The notes under the pieces were generated by a model. That model was not told where the DNA came from. It did no database searches and was given only the letters and a program-made list of their open reading frames with translations. Below are positions 36,001 through 46,876 of a DNA stretch of 64,000 nt, in pieces. How positions within the stretch are numbered: the first letter of the stretch is position 1; each line of letters begins with the position of its first letter. The position numbers and the translations under genes were made by a program. This stretch comes from Rallus limicola (Eukaryota; Chordata; Aves; Gruiformes; Rallidae): contig JAKCOZ010000222.1 in assembly GCA_022605955.1 (NCBI GenBank), forward strand, positions 186,001-250,000. Reading direction: 5' to 3'.

Positions 36001-37373
36001 CTAGCTTCTTTACTTTGGGAGTTATTGCTGGACGTTTAGCATGTTTTGAACTGCAGTCTGCTAGGGCCGAGAAAAGCACTGTAGGAGGTTCCAGGCATGT
36101 TCCCTCTTTCCAGGCAAAGGAAAAGGCTGAGAGCCAAAGTGACAGGGTCTGCTTGTGTGTCCTGTTAGGAGGTTTCAGACAAGTTATGCCTTTCATGCCT
36201 AGCTTCTTTACTTTGGGAGTTATTGCTGGACGTTTAGCATATTTTGAACTGCAGTCTGCTAGGGCCGAGAAAAGCACCGTAGGAGCTTCCAGGCATGTTC
36301 CCTCTTTCCAGGCAAAGGAAAAGGCTGAGAGCCAAAGTGACAGGGTCTGCTTGTGTGTCCTGTTAGGAGGTTTCAGACAAGCTATGCCTTTCATGCCTAG
36401 CTTCTTTACTTTGGGAGTTATTGCTGGACGTTTAGCATGTTTTGAACTGCAGTCTGCTAGGGCCGAGAAAAGCACCGTAGGAGCTTCCAGGCATGTTCCC
36501 TCTTTCCAGGCAAAGGAAAAGGCTGAGAGCCAAAGTGACAGGGTCAGCTTGTGTGTCCTGTTAGGAGGTTTCAGACAAGCTATGCCTTTCATGCCTAGCT
36601 TCTTTACTTTGGGAGTTATTGCTGGACGTTTAGCATGTTTTGAACTGCAGTCTGCTAGGGCCGAGAAAAGCACCGTAGGAGGTAGCAGGTATGTTCCCTC
36701 TTTGCAGGCAAAGGAAAAGGCTGAGAGCCAAAGTGACAGGGTCAGCTTGTGTGTCCTCTTAGGAGGTTTCAGACAAGCTATGCCTTTCATGCCTAGCTTC
36801 TTTACTTTGGGAGTTATTGCTGGACGTTTAGCATGTTTTGAACTGCAGTCTGCTAGGGCCGAGAAAAGCACCGTAGGAGGTTCCAGGCATGTTCCCTCTT
36901 TCCAGGCAAAGGAAAAGGCTGAGAGCCAAAGTGACAGGGTCAGCTTGTGTGTCCTGTTAGGAGGTTTCAGACAAGCTATGCCTTTCAGTCCTAGCTTCTT
37001 TACTTTGGGAGTTATTGCTGGATGTTTAGCATGTTTTGAACTGCAGTCTGCTAGGGCCGAGAAAAGCACTGTAGGAGGTAGCAGGTATGTTCCTTCTTTC
37101 CAGGCAAAGGAAAAGGCTGAGAGCCAAAGTGACAGGGTCTGCTTGTGTGTCCTGTTAGGAGGTTTCAGACAAGCTATGCCTTTCAGTCCTAGCTTCTTTA
37201 CTTTGGGAGTTATTGCTGGACGTTTAGCATGTTTTGAACTGCAGTCTGCTAGGGCCGAGAAAAGCACCGTAGGAGCATCCAGGCATGTTCCCTCTTTCCA
37301 GGCAAAGGAAAAGCCTGAGAGCCAAAGTGACAGGGTCTGCTTGTGTGTCCTGTTATAAGGTTTCAGACAAGCT
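33036..37373 (+). repeat. Block B, copy 2
   Basis: Twenty-two monomers match B1 in order and private variants: BamHI at 33513 and 34899, C151 to T at 36184, and AAGCCTGAGAG near 37312. One added M-GAH monomer with GTCAGC sits before the TTGCAGGC monomer, which shifts downstream markers from an 18016-bp to an 18214-bp offset. Confidence 0.88.
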
Positions 37374-40145
37374 ATGCCTTTCAGTCCTAGCTTCTTTACT
37401 TTGGGAGTTATTGCTGGACGTTTAGCATGTTTTGAACTGCAGTCTGCTAGGGCCGAGAAAAGCACCGTAGGAGGTTCCAGGCATGTTCCCTCTTTCCAGG
37501 CAAAGGAAAAGGCTGAGAGCCAAAGTGACAGGGTCTGCTTGTGTGTCCTGTTAGGAGGTTTCAGACAAGCTATGCCTTTCATGCCTAGCTTCTTTACTTT
37601 GGGAGTTATTGCTGGACGTTTAGCATGTTTTGAACTGCAGTCTGCTAGGGCCGAGAAAAGCACCGTAGGAGGATCCAGGCATGTTCCCTCTTTCCAGGCA
37701 AAGGAAAAGGCTGAGAGCCAAAGTGACAGGGTCTGCTTGTGTGTCCTGTTAGGAGGTTTCAGACAAGCTATGCCTTTCATGCCTAGCTTCTTTATTTTGG
37801 GAGTTATTGCTGGACGTTTAGCATGTTTTGAACTGCAGTCTGCTAGGGCCGAGAAAAGCACCGTAGGAGGTTCCAGGCATGTTCCCTCTTTCCAGGCAAA
37901 GGAAAAGGCTGAGAGCCAAAGTGACAGGGTCTGCTTGTGTGTCCTGTTAGGAGGTTTCAGACAAGCTATGCCTTTCAATCCTAGCTTCTTTACTTTGGGA
38001 GTTATTGCTGGACGTTTAGCATGTTTTGAACTGCAGTCTGCTAGGGCCGAGAAAAGCACCGTAGGAGGTTCCAGGCATGTTCCCTCTTTCCAGGCAAAGG
38101 AAAAGGCTGAGAGCCAAAGTGACAGGGTCAGCTTGTGTGTCCTGTTAGGAGGTTTCAGACAAGCTATGCCTTTCAGTCCTAGCTTCTTTACTTTGGGAGT
38201 TATTGCTGGACGTTTAGCATGTTTTGAACTGCAGTCTGCTAGGGCCGAGAAAAGCACCGTAGGAGGTTCCAGGCATGTTCCCTCTTTCCAGGCAAAGGAA
38301 AAGGCTGAGAGCCAAAGTGACAGGGTCTGCTTGTGTGTCCTGTTAGGAGGTTTCAGACAAGCTATGCCTTTCAGTCCTAGCTTCTTTACTTTGGGAGTTA
38401 TTGCTGGACGTTTAGCATGTTTTGAACTGCAGTCTGCTAGGGCCGAGAAAAGCACCGTAGGAGGTTCCAGGCATGTTCCCTCTTTCCAGGCAAAGGAAAA
38501 GGCTGAGAGCCAAAGTGACAGAGTCTGCTTGTGTGTCCTGTTAGGAGGTTTCAGACAAGCTATGCCTTTCATGCCTAGCTTCTTTACTTTAGCAGTTATT
38601 GCTGGACGTTTAGCATGTTTTGAACTGCAGTCTGCTAGGGCCGAGAAAAGCACTTTTATAGGTAGCAGGTATGTTCCTTCTTTCCAGGCAAAGGAAAAGG
38701 CTGAGAGCCAAAGTGACAGGGTCTGCTTGTGTGTCCTGTTAGGAGGTTTCAGACAAGCTATGCCTTTCATGCCTAGCTTCTTTACTTTGGGAGTTATTGC
38801 TGGACGTTTAGCATGTTTTGAACTGCAGTCTGCTAGGGCCGAGAAAAGCACCGTAGGAGGTTCCAGGCATGTTCCCTCTTTCCAGGCAAAGGAAAAGGCT
38901 GAGAGCCAAAGTGACAGGGTCTGCTTGTGTGTCCTGTTAGGAGGTTTCAGACAAGCTATGCCTTTCATGCCTAGCTTCTTTACTTTGGGAGTTATTGCTG
39001 GACGTTTAGCATGTTTTGAACTGCAGTCTGCTAGGGCCGAGAAAAGCACTGTAGGAGGTAGCAGGTATGTTCCTTCTTTCCAGGCAAAGGAAAAGGCTGA
39101 GAGCCAAAGTGACAGGGTCTGCTTGTGTGTCCTGTTAGGAGGTTTCAGACAAGCTATGCCTTTCATGCCTAGCTTCTTTACTTTGGGAGTTATTGCTGGA
39201 CGTTTAGCGTGTTTTGAACTGCAGTCTGCTAGGGCCGAGAAAAGCACTGTAGGAGGTAGCAGGTATGTTCCTTCTTTCCAGGCAAAGGAAAAGGCTGAGA
39301 GCCAAAGTGACAGGGTCTGCTTGTGTGTCCTGTTAGGAGGTTTCAGACAAGCTATGCCTTTCAGTCCTAGCTTCTTTACTTTGGGAGTTATTGCTGGACG
39401 TTTAGCATGTTTTGAACTGCAGTCTGCTAGGGCCGAGAAAAGCACCGTAGGAGCTTCCAGGCATGTTCCCTCTTTCCAGGCAAAGGAAAAGGCTGAGAGC
39501 CAAAGTGACAGGGTCTGCTTGTGTGTCCTGTTAGGAGGTTTCAGACAAGCTATGCCTTTCATGCCTAGCTTCTTTACTTTGGGAGTTATTGCTGGACGTT
39601 TAGCATGTTTTGAACTGCAGTCTGCTAGGGCCGAGAAAAGCACTGTAGGAGGTAGCAGGTATGTTCCTTCTTTCCAGGCAAAGGAAAAGGCTGAGAGCCA
39701 AAGTGACAGGGTCTGCTTGTGTGTCCTGTTAGGAGGTTTCAGACAAGCTATGCCTTTCATGCCTAGCTTCTTTACTTTGGGAGTTATTGCTGGACGTTTA
39801 GCATGTTTTGAACTGCAGTCTGCTAGGGCCGAGAAAAGCACCGTAGGAGCTTACAGGCATGTTCCCTCTTTCCAGGCAAAGGAAAAGGCTGAGAGCCAAA
39901 GTGACAGGGTCTGCTTGTGTGTCCTGTTAGGAGGTTTCAGACAAGCTATGCCTTTCATGCCTAGCTTCTTTACTTTGGGAGTTATTGCTGGACGTTTAGC
40001 ATGTTTTGAACTGCAGTCTGCTAGGGCCGAGAAAAGCACCGTAGGATGTTCCAGGCATGTTCCCTCTTTCCAGACAAAGGAAAAGGCTGAGAGCCAAAGT
40101 GACAGGGTCTGCTTGTGTGTCCTGTTATAAGGTTTCAGACAAGCT
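37374..40145 (+). repeat. C-like block, third copy (14 monomers)
   Basis: It opens like C1 and C2 (BamHI at 37671, F at 38651) but includes an N monomer and ends differently. Its last two monomers have GGAGCTTACAGG and GGATGTTCC with CCAGACAAAGG, and the TAA copy is the plain form. It is therefore a related but more diverged copy. No GGATCC site was seen beyond it. Confidence 0.8.
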
Positions 40146-41333
40146 ATGCCTTTCAGTCCTAGCTTCTTTACTTTGGGAGTTATTGCTGGACGTTTAGCAT
40201 GTTTTGAACTGCAGTCTGCTAGGGCCGAGAAAAGCACTGTAGGAGGTAGCAGGTATGTTCCTTCTTTCCAGGCAAAGGAAAAGGCTGAGAGCCAAAGTGA
40301 CAGGGTCTGCTTGTGTGTCCTGTTAGGAGGTTTCAGACAAGCTATGCCTTTCAGTCCTAGCTTCTTTACTTTGGGAGTTATTGCTGGACGTTTAGCATGT
40401 TTTGAACTGCAGTCTGCTAGGGCCGAGAAAAGCACCGTAGGAGGTTCCAGGCATGTTCCCTCTTTCCAGGCAAAGGAAAAGGCTGAGAGCCAAAGTGACA
40501 GGGTCTGCTTGTGTGTCCTGTTAGGAGGTTTCAGACAAGCTATGCCTTTCAGTCCTAGCTTCTTTACTTTGGGAGTTATTGCTGGACGTTTAGCATGTTT
40601 TGAACTGCAGTCTGCTAGGGCCGAGAAAAGCACCGTAGGAGGTTCCAGGCATGTTCCCTCTTTCCAGGCAAAGGAAAAGGCTGAGAGCCAAAGTGACAGG
40701 GTCTGCTTGTTTGTCCTGTTAGGAGGTTTCAGACAAGCTATGCCTTTCAGTCCTAGCTTCTTTACTTTGGGAGTTATTGCTGGACGTTTAGCAAGTTTTG
40801 AACTGCAGTCTGCTAGGGCCAAGAAAAGCACCGTAGGAGGTTCCAGGCATGTTCCCTCTTTCCAGGCAAAGGAAAAGGCTGAGAGCCAAAGTGACAGGGT
40901 CAGCTTGTGTGTCCTGTTAGGAGGTTTCAGACAAGCTATGCCTTTCAGTCCTAGCTTCTTTACTTTGGGAGTTATTGCTGGACGTTTAGCATGTTTTGAA
41001 CTGCAGTCTGCTAGGGCCGAGAAAAGCACCGTAGGAGGTTCCAGGCATGTTCCCTCTTTCCAGGCAAAGGAAAAGGCTGAGAGCCAAAGTGACAGAGTCT
41101 GCTTGTGTGTCCTGTTAGGAGGTTTCAGACAAGCTATGCCTTTCATGCCTAGCTTCTTTACTTTGGGAGTTATTGCTGGACGTTTAGCATGTTTTGAACT
41201 GCAGTCTGCTAGGGCCGAGAAAAGCACCGTAGGAGCTTCCAGGCATGTTCCCTCTTTCCAGGCAAAGGAAAAGGCTGAGAGCCAAAGTGACAGGGTCTGC
41301 TTGTGTGTCCTGTTATAAGGTTTCAGACAAGCT
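40146..41333 (+). repeat. Six-monomer alpha unit outside the right-hand HOR
   Basis: The order is S-Y, S-H, S with GCTTGTTTGTCC, S with GCAAGTTTTG/GGGCCAAG/GTCAGC, S-H with CAGAGTC, M-GAH, then TAA. This is the 1188-bp alpha unit of the 55-64 kb region except for S instead of M in the second monomer, lying about 14 kb to its left. Confidence 0.85.
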
Positions 41334-43509
41334 ATGCCTTTCAGTCCTAGCTTCTTTACTTTGGGAGTTATTGCTGGACGTTTAGCATGTTTTGAACTGC
41401 AGTCTGCTAGGGCCGAGAAAAGCACTGTAGGAGGTAGCAGGTATGTTCCTTCTTTCCAGGCAAAGGAAAAGGCTGAGAGCCAAAGTGACAGGGTCTGCTT
41501 GTGTGTCCTGTTAGGAGGTTTCAGACAAGCTATGCCTTTCATGCCTAGCTTCTTTACTTTGGGAGTTATTGCTGGACGTTTAGCATGTTTTGAACTGCAG
41601 TCTGCTAGGGCCGAGAAAAGCACCGTAGGAGGTTCCAGGCATGTTCCCTCTTTCCAGGCAAAGGAAAAGGCTGAGAGCCAAAGTGACAGGGTCTGCTTGT
41701 GTGTCCTGTTAGGAGGTTTCAGACAAGCTATGCCTTTCAGTCCTAGCTTCTTTACTTTGGGAGTTATTGCTGGACGTTTAGCATGTTTTGAACTGCAGTC
41801 TGCTAGGGCCGAGAAAAGCACTGTAGGAGGTAGCAGGTATGTTCCTTCTTTCCAGGCAAAGGAAAAGGCTGAGAGCCAAAGTGACAGGGTCTGCTTGTGT
41901 GTCCTGTTAGGAGGTTTCAGACAAGCTATGCCTTTCATGCCTAGCTTCTTTACTTTGGGAGTTATTGCTGGACGTTTAGCATGTTTTGAACTGCAGTCTG
42001 CTAGGGCCGAGAAAAGCACCGTAGGAGCTTCCAGGCATGTTCCCTCTTTCCAGGCAAAGGAAAAGGCTGAGAGCCAAAGTGACAGGGTCTGCTTGTGTGT
42101 CCTGTTAGGAGGTTTCAGACAAGCTATGCCTTTCAGTCCTAGCTTCTTTACTTTGGGAGTTATTGCTGGACGTTTAGCATGTTTTGAACTGCAGTCTGCT
42201 AGGGCCGAGAAAAGCACTGTAGGAGGTAGCAGGTATGTTCCTTCTTTCCAGGCAAAGGAAAAGGCTGAGAGCCAAAGTGACAGGGTCTGCTTGTGTGTCC
42301 TGTTAGGAGGTTTCAGACAAGCTATGCCTTTCAGTCCTAGCTTCTTTACTTTGGGAGTTATTGCTGGACGTTTAGCATGTTTTGAACTGCAGTCTGCTAG
42401 GGCCGAGAAAAGCACCGTAGGAGCTTCCAGGCATGTTCCCTCTTTCCAGGCAAAGGAAAAGGCTGAGAGCCAAAGTGACAGGGTCTGCTCGTGTGTCCTG
42501 TTAGGAGGTTTCAGACAAGCTATGCCTTTCAGTCCTAGCTTCTTTACTTTGGGAGTTATTGCTGGACGTTTAGCATGTTTTGAACTGCAGTCTGCTAGGG
42601 CCGAGAAAAGCACCGTAGGAGGTTCCAGGCATGTTCCCTCTTTCCAGGCAAAGGAAAAGGCTGAGAGCCAAAGTGACAGGGTCTGCTTGTGTGTCCTGTT
42701 AGGAGGTTTAAGACAAGCTATGCCTTTCATGCCTAGCTTCTTTACTTTGGGAGTTATTGCTGGACGTTTAGCAAGTTTTGAACTGCAGTCTGCTAGGGCC
42801 GAGAAAAGCACCGTAGGAGGTTCCAGGCATGTTCCCTCTTTCCAGGCAAAGGAAAAGGCTGAGAGCCAAAGTGACAGGGTCAGCTTGTGTGTCCTGTTAG
42901 GAGGTTTCAGACAAGCTATGCCTTTCCGTCCTAGCTTCTTTACTTTGGGAGTTATTGCTGGACGTTTAGCATGTTTTGAACTGCAGTCTGCTAGGGCCGA
43001 GAAAAGCACCGTAGGAGGTTCCAGGCATGTTCCCTCTTTCCAGGCAAAGGAAAAGGCTGAGAGCCAAAGTGACAGAGTCTGCTTGTGTGTCCTGTTAGGA
43101 GGTTTCAGACAAGCTATGCCTTTCCGTCCTAGCTTCTTTACTTTGGGAGTTATTGCTGGACGTTTAGCATGTTTTGAACTGCAGTCTGCTAGGGCCGAGA
43201 AAAGCACTGTAGGAGGTTCCAGGCATGTTCCCTCTTTCCAGGCAAAGGAAAATGCTGAGAGCCAAAGTGACAGGGTCTGCTTGTGTGTCCTGTTAGGAGG
43301 TTTCAGACAAGCTATGCCTTTCATGCCTAGCTTCTTTACTTTGGGAGTTATTGCTGGACGTTTAGCATATTTTGAACTGCAGTCTGCTAGGGCCGAGAAA
43401 AGCACCGTAGGAGCTTCCAGGCATGTTCCCTCTTTCCAGGCAAAGGAAAAGGCTGAGAGCCAAAGTGACAGGGTCTGCTTGTGTGTCCTGTTAGGAGGTT
43501 TCAGACAAG
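41334..43509 (+). repeat. Transitional monomers up to a private 1-bp deletion
   Basis: Eleven monomers plus a fragment. The order begins S-Y, M-H, S-Y, M-GAH, S-Y, S-GAH, S-H and then passes into GCAAGTTTTG, two CGT-loop monomers in a row (CTTTCCGTCC near 42924 and 43122), a GCATATTTTG monomer and the N monomer with the ACAAGTATG deletion. It joins the alternating S-Y/M-H style of the right end to the core of the 12-monomer repeat. Confidence 0.75.
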
Positions 43510-43514
43510 TATGC
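43505..43514 (+). other. Private 1-bp deletion in the left dyad arm
   Basis: ACAAGCTATG reads ACAAGTATG, C151 lost between 43509 and 43510. No other copy was seen, so it is younger than the surrounding duplications. It sets the right-hand phase of the array back by one base. Confidence 0.9.
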
Positions 43515-44500
43515 CTTTCAATCCTAGCTTCTTTACTTTGGGAGTTATTGCTGGACGTTTAGCATGTTTTGAACTGCAGTCTGCTAGGGCCGAGAAAAGC
43601 ACCGTAGGAGGTTCCAGGCATGTTCCCTCTTTCCAGGCAAAGGAAAAGGCTGAGAGCCAAAGTGACAGGGTCTGCTTGTGTGTCCTGTTAGGAGGTTTCA
43701 GACAAGCTATGCCTTTCATGCCTAGCTTCTTTACTTTGGGAGTTATTGCTGGACGTTTAGCATGTTTTGAACTGCAGTCTGCTAGGGCCGAGAAAAGCAC
43801 CGTAGGAGGTAGCAGGTATGTTCCCTCTTTCCAGGCAAAGGAAAAGGCTGAGAGCCAAAGTGACAGGGTCAGCTTGTGTGTCCTGTTAGGAGGTTTCAGA
43901 CAAGCTATGCCTTTCATGCCTAGCTTCTTTACTTTGGGAGTTATTGCTGGATGTTTAGCATGTTTTGAACTGCAGTCTGCTAGGGCCGAGAAAAGCACCG
44001 TAGGAGGTTCCAGGCATGTTCCCTCTTTCCAGGCAAAGGAAAAGGCTGAGAGCCAAAGTGACAGGGTCTGCTTGTGTGTCCTGTTAGGAGGTTTCAGACA
44101 AGCTATGCCTTTCATGCCTAGCTTCTTTACTTTGGGAGTTATTGCTGGACGTTTAGCATATTTTGAACTGCAGTCTGCTAGGGCCGAGAAAAGCACCGTA
44201 GGAGGTTCCAGGCATGTTCCCTCTTTCCAGGCAAAGGAAAAGGCTGAGAGCCAAAGTGACAGGGTCAGCTTGTGTGTCCTGTTAGGAGGTTTCAGACAAG
44301 CTATGCCTTTCATGCCTAGCTTCTTTACTTTGGGAGTTATTGCTGGACGTTTAGCATGTTTTGAACTGCAGTCTGCTAGGGCCGAGAAAAGCACCGTAGG
44401 AGGTTCCAGGCATGTTCCCTCTTTCCAGGCAAAGGAAAAGGCTGAGAGCCAAAGTGACAGGGTCTGCTTGTGTGTCCTGTTAGGAGGTTTCAGACAAGCT

Positions 44501-46876
44501 ATGCCTTTCCGTCCTAGCTTCTTTACTTTGGGAGTTATTGCTGGACGTTTAGCATGTTTTGAACTGCAGTCTGCTAGGGCCGAGAAAAGCACTGTAGGAG
44601 GTTCCAGGCATGTTCCCTCTTTCCAGGCAAAGGAAAAGGCTGAGAGCCAAAGTGACAGGGTCTGCTTGTGTGTCCTGTTAGGAGGTTTCAGACAAGCTAT
44701 GCCTTTCAGTCCTAGCTTCTTTACTTTGGGAGTTATTGCTGGACGTTTAGCATATTTTGAACTGCAGTCTGCTAGGGCCGAGAAAAGCACCGTAGGAGCT
44801 TCCAGGCATGTTCCCTCTTTCCAGGCAAAGGAAAAGGCTGAGAGCCAAAGTGACAGGGTCTGCTTGTGTGTCCTGTTAGGAGGTTTCAGACAAGCTATGC
44901 CTTTCAATCCTAGCTTCTTTACTTTGGGAGTTATTGCTGGACGTTTAGCATGTTTTGAACTGCAGTCTGCTAGGGCCGAGAAAAGCACCGTAGGAGGTTC
45001 CAGGCATGTTCCCTCTTTCCAGGCAAAGGAAAAGGCTGAGAGCCAAAGTGACAGGGTCTGCTTGTGTGTCCTGTTAGGAGGTTTCAGACAAGATATGCCT
45101 TTCATGCCTAGCTTCTTTACTTTGGGAGTTATTGCTGGACGTTTAGCATGTTTTGAACTGCAGTCTGCTAGGGCCGAGAAAAGCACCGTAGGAGGTAGCA
45201 GGTATGTTCCCTCTTTCCAGGCAAAGGAAAAGGCTGAGAGCCAAAGTGACAGGGTCAGCTTGTGTGTCCTGTTAGGAGGTTTCAGACAAGCTATGCCTTT
45301 CATGCCTAGCTTCTTTACTTTGGGAGTTATTGCTGGACGTTTAGCATGTTTTGAACTGCAGTCTGCTAGGGCCGAGAAAAGCACCGTAGGAGGTTCCAGG
45401 CATGTTCCCTCTTTCCAGGCAAAGGAAAAGGCTGAGAGCCAAAGTGACAGAGTCTGCTTGTGTGTCCTGTTAGGAGGTTTCAGACAAGCTATGCCTTTCA
45501 TGCCTAGCTTCTTTACTTTAGCAGTTATTGCTGGACGTTTAGCATGTTTTGAACTGCAGTCTGCTAGGGCCGAGAAAAGCACTTTTATAGGTAGCAGGTA
45601 TGTTCCTTCTTTCCAGGCAAAGGAAAAGGCTGAGAGCCAAAGTGACAGGGTCTGCTTGTGTGTCCTGTTAGGAGGTTTCAGACAAGCTATGCCTTTCATG
45701 CCTAGCTTCTTTACTTTGGGAGTTATTGCTGGACGTTTAGCATGTTTTGAACTGCAGTCTGCTAGGGCCGAGAAAAGCACCGTAGGAGGTTCCAGGCATG
45801 TTCCCTCTTTCCAGGCAAAGGAAAAGGCTGAGAGCCAAAGTGACAGGGTCTGCTTGTGTGTCCTGTTAGGAGGTTTCAGACAAGCTATGCCTTTCATGCC
45901 TAGCTTCTTTACTTTGGGAGTTATTGCTGGACGTTTAGCATGTTTTGAACTGCAGTCTGCTAGGGCCGAGAAAAGCACCGTAGGAGGTTCCAGGCATGTT
46001 CCCTCTTTCCAGGCAAAGGAAAAGGCTGAGAGCCAAAGTGACAGGGTCTGCTTGTGTGTCCTGTTATAAGGTTTCAGACAAGCTATGCCTTTCATGCCTA
46101 GCTTCTTTACTTTGGGAGTTATTGCTGGACGTTTAGCATGTTTTGAACTGCAGTCTGCTAGGGCCGAGAAAAGCACTGTAGGAGGTAGCAGGTATGTTCC
46201 TTCTTTCCAGGCAAAGGAAAAGGCTGAGAGCCAAAGTGACAGGGTCTGCTTGTGTGTCCTGTTAGGAGGTTTCAGACAAGCTATGCCTTTCAGTCCTAGC
46301 TTCTTTACTTTGGGAGTTATTGCTGGACGTTTAGCATGTTTTGAACTGCAGTCTGCTAGGGCCGAGAAAAGCACCGTAGGAGCTTCCAGGCATGTTCCCT
46401 CTTTCCAGGCAAAGGAAAAGGCTGAGAGCCAAAGTGACAGGGTCTGCTTGTGTGTCCTGTTAGGAGGTTTCAGACAAGCTATGCCTTTCATGCCTAGCTT
46501 CTTTACTTTGGGAGTTATTGCTGGACGTTTAGCAAGTTTTGAACTGCAGTCTGCTAGGGCCGAGAAAAGCACCGTAGGAGGTTCCAGGCATGTTCCCTCT
46601 TTCCAGGCAAAGGAAAAGGCTGAGAGCCAAAGTGACAGGGTCAGCTTGTGTGTCCTGTTAGGAGGTTTCAGAACAGCTATGCCTTTCAGTCCTAGCTTCT
46701 TTACTTTGGGAGTTATTGCTGGACGTTTAGCATGTTTTGAACTGCAGTCTGCTAGGGCCGAGAAAAGCACCGTAGGAGGTTCCAGGCATGTTCCCTCTTT
46801 CCAGGCAAAGGAAAAGGCTGAGAGCCAAAGTGACAGAGTCTGCTTGTGTGTCCTGTTAGGAGGTTTCAGACAAGCT
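44501..46876 (+). repeat. 12-monomer (2376-bp) repeat, copy 1
   Basis: It opens with the CGT-loop monomer, then a GCATATTTTG/GAH monomer and an N monomer, and closes with M-H plus TAA, M-Y, S-GAH, GCAAGTTTTG with GTCAGC, and S-H. The middle holds M-Y with GTCAGC, M-H, F (45580) and M-H. The S monomer at the end begins just after the AGAACAGCT change. Confidence 0.75.

Noticed and set aside
33035..40145. Assembly error (false duplication) as the cause of the B1/B2 and A1/A2 blocks
   Set aside because: Copies differ by private monomer gains and losses and by point changes (for example the extra monomer in B2 and the different end of the third C block), so they are not identical pasted sequence. 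A collapse or misjoin elsewhere cannot be excluded without reads.
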